Below, one piece after another: positions 50,047 to 61,890 of a DNA stretch of 64,000 nucleotides. The position numbers were made by a program, and so were the translations under genes. The first letter of the stretch is position 1, and every line of letters starts with the position of its first letter. The stretch is from Lineus longissimus. Lineage: Eukaryota; Nemertea; Pilidiophora; Heteronemertea; Lineidae. The notes beneath the pieces are model-generated. The model worked only from the letters and a program-made list of their open reading frames with translations, did no database searches and was not told the origin of the DNA. The stretch spans positions 1,366,501-1,430,500 of the forward strand of contig NC_088311.1 in assembly GCF_910592395.1 (NCBI RefSeq), read 5' to 3'.

Positions 50047-53000
50047 TCATTGAGAACGTATCCAGCTGTCCACCAGCTTTAACTTCTCGGCAGGATGTGG
50101 TTTTGTCAGTAGACAGGACTCGAGGGTCTCTCTGTCTTGGTCCGATAGATCTTGGTCGTGATGGAACTTGGCCCAGACATTCCCTGGAAGAAAATGAATA
50201 CCGGTTACTGTTTTTTGAAGGTTTTACCACGACGCAAGAGGAGCACAAATTCGGAAAGGCATCCCGGTTTGCCATAAAAGTCGTTTCCCAGTATTTACAT
50301 ATATTGATATGCAAGGACGAGACTTAATGTCAAGGAATGCACTTAGCTTCTGTCAGTTCGCATTTACAAATGTGTTTGAAACGTCACTTTGGAATCTTTG
50401 GCCATTTTTTGAAAGGCCTTATCACAGAAAGTACTGATCTCCGGTCTAAGAACCCGCTGTGCAAGTCATACTCATGATCTCTTACAAGATTAAATGCTTG
50501 CGGCATCCACTAACATCGCATTTCTTACCTTTCTCAATAGTATCACCGATGCGCACCGTCAGCTCCATGCCGACTGCCATGCTGAGCTTGTCTCCTGCCT
50601 TAGCTCGCCCCGCACCATGGCGAAGGCAGAGGAGGGCCAGGTCCATTGCTTTCACCTGATGTACAAAACCTGAAACAGGCAGTGGGAAGTTGTTTGGAAT
50701 TGGAAATGGAACATAAAAACATGTGGGTTTTCAAATATACGAACTGTTCCCAAATCACGTTCAGCGGAAACGCCATTGGCTGGACCGTATAGAGTAACCA
50801 TATCATATCCTGACGTTCAAATCAAGAACTCGAGAAGTTTGCATATGGGAACTCGAAATGACAGCCGTCAATACCTGTTTCTGATGAGCGTATTTCTGTT
50901 ACATTCCTTGCCGGCATGAGAACTCTGTGGACATCTCCGTCCTTCTCGCAGAGCATGGCCGCCACCTCGGGTTTCACACCCTGAGCAATGATCATCTCCT
51001 CAAACTTGCTGAGCGCTGAGCCATCGCGAAGCTTCCCTTGGACGACACGTTCACCTTCTTCTACGGAGCTTACTAAGCCGCTCGAGTGCAGCAAGATCGC
51101 CCCTGGGAAAAGTAATAAAGGTAAATTGAACTCACAGCAAGAATAGTTCTACTTTGTGGGAAGCAACTTCATCAACATTCTTCACCAGTCAGAGGGACGG
51201 TTGATGCAACTATTTCTACAGCAAAACTACCCTTGGGAAGATTACTGATGCTGAACTTGCCCGATGACAGAATATATAGCCTTGGCGTCTTAGTAATTGC
51301 TCGAAGGTTTAAAGGAACGTTAAAAATGACGTTTGTGGTGAAGTTTCTGTCAGTCACAAAAGTTATTTCTCCATAATATGAAAAGCCACCTGCAAAGTAG
51401 TGGGCGTGGTCCAAGTAATGATTAGAAAATGGGGCAACCAGTTCTGAGGAATCTGCGACTTGTGTATCTACATGATCTACAGGCTGTTGCTCGATTTTCA
51501 AATAATCAATTGGTACAAGGGTTTGCCACGTTTTTTTGAGTACCTTCCGCGACGACCAACTGCTCGAGATCGTCAGGTCCCTGGCCACACAAGCATCGGA
51601 TAGATTCCTTGATTTCCAACGAGTTGCCTATCGTCTGCCCGATCGGATTGTCCATCCGGGACAGGAGCGCAGTCGTCTTGATACCCAGACCTTCACCTAC
51701 ATTTACCTGCAAAACGATAGCAGACGACACTGGGTTTCAGTCCTGAGTTGTGAATGTCGTACAACTGGCGGATGTTTTGTAGAAGCTTGAGCAATGACTG
51801 AACGAATTCTGTGGATGAACCTAACGAAATGAGTTCGCGGAAACTGATGGTAGACCAAACCTCGCTTATCGAAAGACTGAAAATCACTACTCAGGGTTTG
51901 TCTCACGACGATGCAAGACATTTACTCACTTGAAACATTCAGCCCAGTGTCAAAGTACATTCAAGGAGGACCAGCACGTAGTCAGCGGTGTAGCACTGTC
52001 TAAAACGGGTCAAACGCAACCAAACCAAGAAATGAGTATGATTTGCAAGACCTTACCATTTCGTGTGCGAGTGTGGTTGCCTCTTGCTTAGTCTGCATGA
52101 AAGCAGCACTGCCGAATTTCACATCGAGAACCAAGGAAGATGTACCTTCTACTGCTTTCTTAGATACAATGGACGCTGTGGAGAGAAGGTCAGGATGGCA
52201 ATTCACATTGTCACGATTTTTCGTCAGGAAGGTGGCAATTGTATTGTGAGCAGTTTCCTGGGCTGTTGTTACGCCATTGGTATAGTTTGCCTTGTTCCTT
52301 CCTAGGTTTCTATAACAGCCCGAGTGCCTTGAGGCCATGCAGGATCCCAGATGATAGTCAAGTGAACTTCTAAAGATTGACGAATTTGATGAAGGCCCCC
52401 ACATAATGATTTGCAGGTCATGAAGTCGACTTCAATAGAGAGCAGGTCAAAATTATTTTGAAGTAAACAAGCGAACCCTCGGAAGGGGTCATAATAATTT
52501 CGACGTGCTCCCTTACCGACAACTAAAGGGATGCATGCCACAGTGGATGTATCATTCCTTGTCGCATAGAATATCTTGTCAGCTGGGTTGAGAGTTGAAG
52601 TCTGTCCCACAATGCAACATCCAACTGTCTCCACCAGATGTCTCACTTTCGCGGGACTTTGGGAGACTTGGAATCCCGGGATAGCTTCCAACTTGTCCAG
52701 GGTACCCCCGGTGTGTTGTAGCCCCCTGCCGGAGATCATGGGCACCTGTAGGTATACACAGAACACTGACAATTTCCAAAGCGCACTAATCATAATATTT
52801 CAGGCTCTATAGCTTTATTCAAGAAGTTCGTAGGCTTTGATTATAAAAAAACAATCAAGCATTGCCTCAGTTTTTTCAACTTGGTTTAATTCCGGACGTG
52901 GATGGCCTGAAAGTGCAGGACAACTCTTAGGGTCTTACAGTTTTTTGTGCTTACCTTGAGACCGCACGCTGCCAGGGCAGGCACCAGGGGTATGCTGACC

Positions 53001-54986
53001 TTATCCCCGACCCCTCCAGTACTGTGTTTATCCACCACAAGGTGGCGCCATTCAGCCGGCCATGTGAAGATGTCCCCCGATTGGATGAAGGCGTCTGTGA
53101 GATTGATGGTCTCTTGTTTTGTCATACCGCGTAAGAAGACGGCCATGCAAAATGCCCCTGCAATCGACCAAAAAGAACATTTGCATTCGATGTTCGCCCA
53201 ACAGAGGGCTACTGAGTTATCTCACCATTTCAACCTGAGCGCCCATCCATGCAGTAGTCCTTGACTCCTCAGTAAGCGTCATGTGTTGGTGTCGGTGGGT
53301 AGGTATCGCGCGCCCCAATGTACAATGTAGGGAGTCATTTCTTTGAGTTTCCCTCTGCATGCCCCCTCACTGCACGGGGAAGGCTAAACAAAGCCGAGAA
53401 ATAGGGGTCAGGGCATTCGAAGGCACTCACAGGACCAGAGGACTATTCAAAGTGTAACCAGTACATATGTATATATAGGACAGTAGCATGTTATATAACT
53501 TAGGTACGGCTTGTCGGTTTCAAGGCTGAACATGGCTTATGCTAGCTGCCCTTCAAAATACCCCCCCCCCCCCCGAGTTAACTAATCAACTAGGCCCACG
53601 CGTTTGTGCTGGCATAAAGTATAACATGAAGTATTTCAGTGTTTGTCTCCATAATCGGTTAAACAAGATAAGATGAAGTCCACTTGAAAACTTTGGTGTT
53701 AGATAACCCAGATAGTATACAGTCCATTGAGTGGTTTGTCCTCTTGTGCTCTAATTGCAGTATAACAATAAAGTAATTTCAAGTTCGCATATAAATGGCA
53801 TCAAATTATTTGAAATACACTGTAGTTGATCAAAATTAAAATGGAATATGTAGGCTAATACGTAGGGTTCACGACCCCGTGTTCATACACATGAATCCAC
53901 TTTTTGAACAATAATGGTATAACCTCTCTATTAACGACACCTCTACATTACGGACACCAACGCCCAATCCCATGGGTGTCCGCAATAAAGAGGTTGTACT
54001 GTATATGTATTTAGCCATTAGGGCATGAGGAGTTGAGATAAACTCTGGCATATTGTCATACCATGAGAAACCTCAATAAAGAAAACCTATTGAGAACATA
54101 CGGTTGTTGTAAATCAAATAGTCAAAGTGTCGCTTATCAACCCAGTTGGACTACCGCCAGTAATGTTTATATTGGCATTTTAAAGCCGAAAAATGTTGTA
54201 TGGAAAGCTCGATGAAATCTTGCTGACTCCAGAAGACCAAAGACACCAGATCCTGGGCTGGTCGTACGCTAATGTAAAGATTTGCGCAATACATGTTTAG
54301 GGAATTTGTGACAACTTTCCCCGGGTTTTCCCATGCCCAGCGGTGACCCCATTACTACATTGACCATTCCCAACGACATTTCAACGAAACAGGCTTAGTC
54401 CTCGTGCCAACATGTCATGAAAATGGCAGATGGACTCCCTAACCGTTCTACGACTGGAGATCAAGATGGTAATTCATTCCCGCTCATCGTCCTTCCCAAT
54501 TGTTTACCAGCTGTTGACAACGTTGAACTTTGTTTCACCTAATACATCTTTTTCGGTAAAAAACTACCGGTAGTTGCAACTGGCCTTGAACAAGCGGCGA
54601 AACAGTATCAGAGGTTTCCAGAAGACAAGCGCACTGACCAATAAATGCCAGTCAGTAAAGCCCCGAGTAAAGCTGGTATTCCCGAGTGACTTACCGAGTT
54701 GTGCTGGAGTACCCTCCTGTTTCACAAAAGCTTCCACCAAATAGAAGATCTCTTCCTTGGTCAACGCCTTGCCATCTCTCTTCTTCTCGAGCAGGAACGG
54801 GACAGAGAACTTCTTCTCAACGCCATTCCTCTCACCGTTTACACCGTTCTGTATCTCCATGTGTGGATCGTCTGCTGTTGAAGTTGAAGACAAAGGAAGA
54901 GCACTGCTTGTGGTTGCAGTGCGAACTGACTTATCGATAGCGATTGGTTCGTTCGCAGCTTGTGATATATATACCTCCTGACTCAT
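50047..54986 (-). CDS. TYMP: Thymidine phosphorylase, 8 coding exons
   Basis: Minus-strand model: 54986-54695, 53157-52955, 52745-52517, 52175-52057, 51706-51544, 51102-50875, 50669-50529, 50183-50047. All junctions are GT-AG and phases agree: 1512 nt, 503 aa (human about 482). The enzyme converts thymidine and phosphate to thymine and 2-deoxyribose-1-phosphate in the cytosol. Evidence: phosphate-binding [10 protein letters not shown] (141-150), the family signature [20 protein letters not shown] (170-189), and R228, S243 and K247, which align with the pyrimidine-contacting Arg, Ser and Lys of human [16 protein letters not shown] and [14 protein letters not shown] follow. The first 65 or so residues are a low-complexity extension and the core starts near [10 protein letters not shown]. 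All catalytic residues are present, so the enzyme should be active. Confidence 0.96.
51172..51389 (-). CDS. Possible alternative 3' terminal exon in TYMP intron 5
   Basis: Within the intron after the fifth TYMP exon, a 138-codon frame stays open on the TYMP strand (51588-51172). A good acceptor (ctttgcag|gtg) at 51389 is phase-compatible with the phase-1 donor at 51544. Joining them would append about 71 aa ending VPLTGEEC and stop, replacing the C-terminal third of the enzyme. The peptide has normal amino-acid composition but matches no family I know. No polyA signal is seen before the next exon. Confidence 0.25.
53921..53995. mobile_element. Short hairpin MITE
   Basis: aacctctctattaacgacacc at one end and its imperfect reverse complement ggtgtccgcaataaagaggtt at the other, with about 35 bp between. 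Lies in TYMP intron 1 (54694-53158). Related to the piece at 59328-59385. Confidence 0.6.
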
Positions 54987-56730
54987 GAAACCAGCGCTCA
55001 GTTTAAACGTGGGCTTTGGCCGCTACAGCTGACAGCTAATACCAACCTGAAAAATCAGTTCATTCGATAATATTCAAGGCAGGTCGACTGAGCAGTGAGG
55101 CATGAATTTTTCACAAATGAACTATGGAATCCACAGGAGGTCTTTCAATACATCGCGTACAATTCGAGCATTGTAGCTCTCTGGCAGCTTGACGAAAAAG
55201 GCCGAGGTGTCACAGGTGAACTCAGTATATTACGCGATCCATTATCATTTCTTATGCAAAGGTTTGTAATCTCAGTCTGAATGTCAAAACAATTTGCAAA
55301 GGTAGGTGCGCGCGCCCTTACTGTAATTTGTCTACATATCCCCAAAAATAAAGTTAGTAGTGACTTTAAAAAAAAGAAGATATCCTTGCTCCGAGGCTAA
55401 TGTTGATGTATGAGGGGTATTTGCGAAAGCGGCGCCTCCCCTGCACAAACATCCATGTCACAAGAAAGACTCCACAATATTTATAAAGCTCGCGAAACCT
55501 GTCTAGTTTGTTGGCGATGAATGAAGGAAGTAAAAGTGATCGGATACCATGCAACCGACCGTTCATCGTGTATCGTATTAATAGCAGATGCCGCCACCGG
55601 AATGAAATCTCGCCTTTATTGCTTGGCGTTAAAGCAATTACCGTCCAGTAAAGTATCATGTGTTATGTTTTAAGTGAATTAAATAATAGGTCTGATAATA
55701 GAAGTTATAATCAGTAATTCAAAGTCCCGTCCCAATTTTTGAAATAAACTTCCTTTCCAACAACGCCCTCTACAGTCGAAAATCTGTACAAACCGAAAAG
55801 ATGAGAGCACATTTGTGATTTGTTGTCAGAACTCGAAATCAGCCAATAGCAGTAGTTGTAGCATAGGTTGTATGAGAGAAAACCCACGCAACCATCGCCT
55901 AAATCCATCTCAGCCTACTCACTCTAAGTTTGGTACCGCCTTTAAATTCAGGTTTATATTTCGCAACTATTAACGCAAACTTTTCAGTGAAGGAACGAGG
56001 AAGCTGGGAAGGATATAACTTATTTCTACCATAAACGACCGGATTTTCAAGTGAAAATTAAACTGACATCTGAGTTTTGGCGAGAAGAGGATTGAACTTT
56101 TATTTCGGCTAAGGAACAGACGAAATTTGAAACCATTTTAACTGTTGCCGCTAACAGGTGATTACAGAAAATATTTCGGTGCGTGCGAAGAAACAATAAA
56201 AAGGTAAGAGCGTTCTTTGTAACTTTGTCGTCTTACCGCCTTAACATTGTAAACTTCACGTTCTCTACAGAATATCACAGAACTAATCGTGTCTTTAAAC
56301 ATTGGAAGTTTTGAAATTGGCGCTAAGCATAAACACTCGACCGTACGTACGATTATAGTTGGCAATCATTAAAGCTTTCAGACTTGTCAGAGGAACGTAT
56401 TTTGCGGGGAATTTAGTCTTTGCTTCCTTCATCTTTTGGGAAGTTTAAGAGTAGCGTGTAGACCTAATCAGTATCATTGAGGATATGTGTGTCTTATCAT
56501 GCAGCGTCTTTGATGCCGACATTGTTTTCTGTGTTCATTATATATATCACTCGTCTTTAAACTAACTTGGAAGTAACCTAACGCATTGATTATTGATTGA
56601 TTGATAGGTGTGGTCCATTGCGACCATATGCGAAGCGCAAAAAGTGGCTCTGTAAGCCAAAAGGTGACGGAATTTTCTGTCATTATCAACCATCGGACAT
56701 CTATCTTGTTTCGTGAATTGTGAGCGTATA
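54987..56730. other. TYMP upstream region
   Basis: No further exon recognised. The promoter of TYMP should lie here, but no TATA or initiator motif could be singled out. Confidence 0.4.
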
Positions 56731-56900
56731 CCGGTGTGACAGCGGATATAGTCCCCCTGGAGTCATAGTCCGGTAGCATTGTATTTGATCAATTAAGCAG
56801 CATGATCTATTGTACCGCTTACCCTAACCAAAACATTTAGCAATGCGGGCTATTGTTACACGGACTATCAGCCCTAGGACTACTATCCCTTGCACACCGG
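56731..56900 (-). mobile_element. 170-bp MITE, copy B (inverted relative to copy A)
   Basis: Reverse complement of 48055-48224 with a handful of substitutions; ends ccggtgtg and cacaccgg are intact. The two copies bracket the whole TYMP gene as an 8.5-kb-spaced inverted repeat. Confidence 0.75.
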
Positions 56901-57433
56901 TTAACCGGTTGGCTGATCGTAAAATCAAATAAAGGTTGGTCATGTTTGGAAGGCGTATTTTCGTACGCACACCTGATCAGGTGGACTATAGTACCTTCCT
57001 CAGCCGATAATAGTAATCTATGTGTAAACTACGCGGCAGTTCTTAATGGTCAGCCTACACAATTTGGCATACCAGTAGATATCGCCGCAAAGGCTTCTTT
57101 TGGCACCCGTTTTGAGAGTAAGTTTTAACTAGATACTGAAGTGCGACTCGTACCGTCTAACTCCAGGATTTCCGTAGGGATAAAGCATTCTTTTAGAGAA
57201 GACTCTATTCTTCAGCGATGGCTTGGACGGGTTGACCCTGCACTCCCGTCTCTATGAGCGACACCGCTGTGTGGTAAGCCATTTAATTTTTTGGCTATAT
57301 AGTTTTCGCTAAGCAACTTACGTTTACGCGCTCTTCGGAATAATTGGTGCGGCGAAATGTGTCTATTCCTCCCGAGAGTTACAATTGCCTGAGCTCAAAG
57401 GTTTCACACTCCAACGTTTGACGCGCAGTCTCG

Positions 57434-58395
57434 GTTTATGCCTGTTTCGCCGATTCCTGTTTCGCCTACAAAATTCCTGTTTTGCCGATTCCTGTTTCGC
57501 CTATTCCTGTTCCGCCTATTCCTGTTTCCCCTACTTCCTGTTTCGCCTACTTTCCAGTACCCCTACAATAAATCGAATCTCCCAGGGGAACCTTAAGGAT
57601 GCATGTCCATTTTATGGGGAAAATGTGAGGGGACAATTGGATGATGTTAACGATGTGATCAAAATTTGACTAATCAAATGCCATCAACTTTGTTAACAAA
57701 CCATGCCATGACCGTTTTGAAAGAGTCACCTTGAAAGCGGGGACAGTCCGGGACTTATTTGACCATAGGACCATAGGACCATACTGACACACAGTAAAAA
57801 CTAATAGATTAAGTAGAGTAAAGCAGTCGCTTATTTTATAAAACAGGAATTCATGAGTTTTTGATAAAAATACATAATACTGTACATGCTCATAATTATT
57901 TGATCAAAATCAGCTGTAAAACCCATGTCATAGTAAAGAACAATGTAGCTATAGGTATTCTTTCTATTACGAAGCCAGTTACTGACTAAGACAAAAGAAA
58001 GAGAATCCACAATATAAAATGCAGGCCTAAGAAACCTTTCTCAAATCTAATGAAAGGGTAAAACTTTCTTACTATTTTATTTCTTGCCTTTTAAAATAAG
58101 CAAAAACATAAGCCGATGTAAGCTATGTATAATTTTCCAAAGTTATTCCGAATAATACTGAAATAATTGACATGTCGCTAAATCCATTATTTCAGACTTT
58201 ATTCTTAATGATAGCCTTTAACACTATAGTAAGGGACGGTTCATATTCCTACGTCTGTGGGGAGGTTAGCAATACATTTGAATAGGCGAAACAGGAATAG
58301 GCGAAACAGGAATTAGGCGAAACAGGAAGTAGGCGAATAAGGAATAGGCGAATTAGGGATTAGGCGAAACAGGAATAGGCGGAACAGGAATACAC
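57434..58395. mobile_element. Foldback-type DNA transposon with tandem-repeat inverted ends
   Basis: The left end (57434-57552) is gtttatgcctgtttcgcc, then about seven copies of a cctgtttcgcctatt-like 15-mer. The right end (about 58281-58395) is the same array in reverse (ggaataggcgaaaca) ending gaatacac. The outer 18 bp of the two ends match at 15 positions when one is reversed. Outside them, cgcagtctcg occurs at 57424-57433 and again, in direct orientation, at 58396-58405, the form expected of a 10-bp target-site duplication. The inner 730 bp is AT-rich and non-coding, so the copy is non-autonomous. Confidence 0.8.
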
Positions 58396-59327
58396 CGCAG
58401 TCTCGACCTAAATTAAACCAGTGAACCAGATTAATACCAGTGCCTTTTTTAATACACATTCCAATTTCATGCCAGAATATCGGATCATTCTCGCCCGACT
58501 CCTATACGATTGGGTCTGAGTCCCTATTTTACGGAGGTGAACCTTCATAAGAGATTTATCACGAGAATCATAAAGTGTGATAGTTTACATAGTCTTGTCA
58601 GAGGTCGCATATCACATCGTCAACTCATGCATTCACCCGTAATTGCAATGGAATAATCTCAGTGAGACGAGGAAAAAAACACGAGGGAGAAACGCCGTGT
58701 TCATACTGGATGATCATGAATCCCATGTATCAAAAATGTTTCAGGCGAAGACGGATCTGTATTGACTTTTTTATGACGCAATGTACATTATGTAATGCAT
58801 TGTATACCTATGAAGATCGATGCACTGAGGTGATGTCGCCATCAAAAAAGTTCTCAAAACAAACATTTTAGCAGCCTGCGAGTGATATCTTAAAAATTGA
58901 AAGTCTCTCTTTTATTGTGATGGAATTGTTAATGGTACGACACGATCCCAGCGCGTACGCTCGAATATCTTGCAAATACGCAATCAATGCTTTGTCTGAA
59001 AAGGTAAATCTCGTTATTTCTAGTTGCCTAACATAAGATATCAGAGGATTGAAGAACTAAAGAAATAATCTTGTATTTGGTGTATTACAAATGTGTGTTT
59101 CTACGACAGTTTCTTGGGCTGTCTTTGATGGTGTTCTGCGTATCTCGGTATGACGAGAAGAAAAAAATCTTTGATTACAACCAGTGTCAATGAGAAACTA
59201 GCAGACAATAAATATTTCTATTTTTTGGAAAGTTGGCCGAATATAAGATTATGCAACACGCTGATGTCACCCAACTTGGTGAAACGGCTATAAAATTCTG
59301 TAAAACTGATTCGGAAATATTCAGTAG

Positions 59328-59385
59328 AACCTCTCTATTAAGAACACCCTCGGGACTGACTAGTGCTGTCCTTAATAGAGAGGAG
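59328..59385. mobile_element. Hairpin MITE remnant
   Basis: aacctctctattaagaacacc followed after a short loop by gctgtccttaatagagaggag, its near reverse complement. Same family as 53921-53995. Confidence 0.6.
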
Positions 59386-61814
59386 TCTCGTCATGCGTCT
59401 GAAATATTGCGTTTCTGCAAGTTCGCAAGTTTGATTCGAAGTGTTTATACAGCCGTCGGCTACACACAAGGTTAAACTAGAAGTAATTAACGCTGGGGCG
59501 GTGGTTTGGCCTTTCAGTTGCTGAGATTATTGAAGAAGCTCCTTCTCACAAATTGAATTCCGGTTGACCTTGAAGTAATCGCACGGTGTTCGAGAATCGG
59601 TTCAACAGCTGTTTGGTCATTGAGTGGAGATCACAAGTACATTATCGGAATACTACAGGCCATGTCGATAAAATGATATCGGGGCCTAACTCACAATCTG
59701 GAACAAAAACGGACAAACAAATTCACACCAAATTATGGATGTGCGTATGTCCACGAGCGTCATTGGCGGCTGTTCCATTTGTTAAACCATTTAACCATAT
59801 AACTTTATGATATTTACAACATGTAGATGTGGCTCATTTCATGTTTCAGATCGAATACGATACCTACCAACGGAAATCAACCTATGCAAAAATGGAAAAA
59901 TGTTGTGTTGGAAATGAAAGAAACCTGCCTTTATTACCTCAGTAAAAACAAACCAATTCATTTGATTGTATTTTGATACAATTCCCGCCGCTAATTACCA
60001 CCAACGATAACAAATTAAGGTGTACTCAATACGTGTCATTCTGTCATTACATTAATCTGTGATGAAACCTTGAACACTAATATCAGTTTGATCAAGCTTA
60101 ATAGAGTCCGGTGATTGATCGTGGGACCAAGGACAATTGCTAGCAATGTAACATGCCAACCCTTTCCTCCGTGTCGTATTGGACAAACATCACATTATGG
60201 CGACTGACTACATGCAATAGAAACCTCCTGTTCGAGTCTGACGATCTGTCTTTATCAACAAGATGATGAGTTAGCGAAGAGCCTGTGAGTGATTATTGGC
60301 GAAGAGGAAGAGGAGACACTCTCCACATTCGTTCAATCACACAATGTGTGTCGGTCCTTTCAATTAGAATTGTAACACTAACCGAACGTATCTATTTAGT
60401 GGAGGCCAGGCGTCATTTAGAACAGCATCTTTTCAAGAACAGAACCACTGGGAAACATGTTACATCTTGTAGTTTAGACAGTTGCATTTTTATTCAGATG
60501 TCACCAAAAAGTTTACACTAAGTGTAAAGATAAACACCCGGAGTAAACACTATAAGATACATCTACAGGGTATAACATGAAGGCGTTCATTTGCCATTGG
60601 GTCACGTGAACGCATTTATATTGTTTTGCCACCAGCTTTACCATAAGGGGACATGCCATAACCTATTATATAGGATTATAAAAAATAAGACATATTCAAT
60701 GCAGTTTGAATAAACAGCATTGTCAGTAACACAGTCTCCAGGCTACAGCACACTTTCCTGACGCTATAGCAATTTCATTTAAAACGCGTGAAAACGACTC
60801 TCATTCACCAATCTTGTAAACAGGAAAGAGGCATTTCACCTGTCCCCTTCAGCAACATCACGGAAAACGAGGAACAGTGACCCTTTTAACTTGCGTCATC
60901 TAATTGAAAGCAAGCAAAATTCTGTCCGCAGGGCCAGTCGAGTTTTATGATGCCTACACCCTTCCTTACCATTAAAGATTGGATCACAGACACTGCTCAC
61001 CGAAATCTCACACGATATTTCTGTGCTCCTTTCGTTTCTAGAAATGTTTGGTTTCGAATCAAAACGTAGATTATCAAACGCTCTAAGAAAATCTGTTAAC
61101 CAAGTCATGGACACTTACACTCTAAAACGCATAAACGTCAACAAAGCCTTTGAAATCGACCGCCCTGACGATCGATAAGACATTACCAGTCATTGTTCAA
61201 ACTCTGACATTTACTCAGTTTCGTGATCAGTTTGTTTTTTGTGATACTTGCCTGAGGCGCGGGGGGGGGGGGGGTGCTTGAAAGGGGGCGCTAATGGTTA
61301 CCACTTTGGCCACAATACCTACCTCCATACAAACACATTAAAAGAGTCAACTGATGAAAGTCGAGTTTGTTTATCTTTGTATAGTTCGTTTGGAAAAGGA
61401 TGAACATTACCCCACGAAAAGGTTACTCGCTTTTGCCGGCTTTGTTTGATGTCTCCATTTATCCTACATTCTGTTGTTGGTATTCGACGGGTGTGGAGAT
61501 CGTCCCAACAACAAAGGATGGAACATAGACAATGTTTCATAGTGCTTTTCATGATAACGTTGGCTTCCATCATGTAAATGATATAAGATAGTATAGACTG
61601 TGTTGTTGATATCACTATAGAAAGGCATATCGAACGGCGATCATACTTCCGGCTTACCACCTCGAGATATCTAAGGTATCCAGTCGCATTCGTCTCATGG
61701 TTCAACTCGCTTCTGGCGAACGACCTGGAAAACACAGTAACCGCAACCCTTGATTGATCAAGAAGACTCGTGATTGAGAGATCGAGGCACTTTCAATGGT
61801 ATGGAGACTGTCTC

Positions 61815-61890
61815 CGAGCGGCACTGGCTTCGAACCCACGGCCTTGCTTCTGATGAGAAGTCGGACGCTCTTTCACCGTGTCACCACGCT
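61815..61890 (-). repeat. tRNA-derived SINE fragment
   Basis: On the minus strand: gtgacacggtgaaagagcgt, then a D/anticodon-like region, then gccgtgggttcgaagcc with a B box. It looks like a decayed tRNA head and lacks convincing acceptor-stem pairing. Confidence 0.4.

Noticed and set aside
57385-57669. Cys/Phe-rich 94-aa ORF
   Set aside because: It lies on the tandem repeats of the foldback element's left end.
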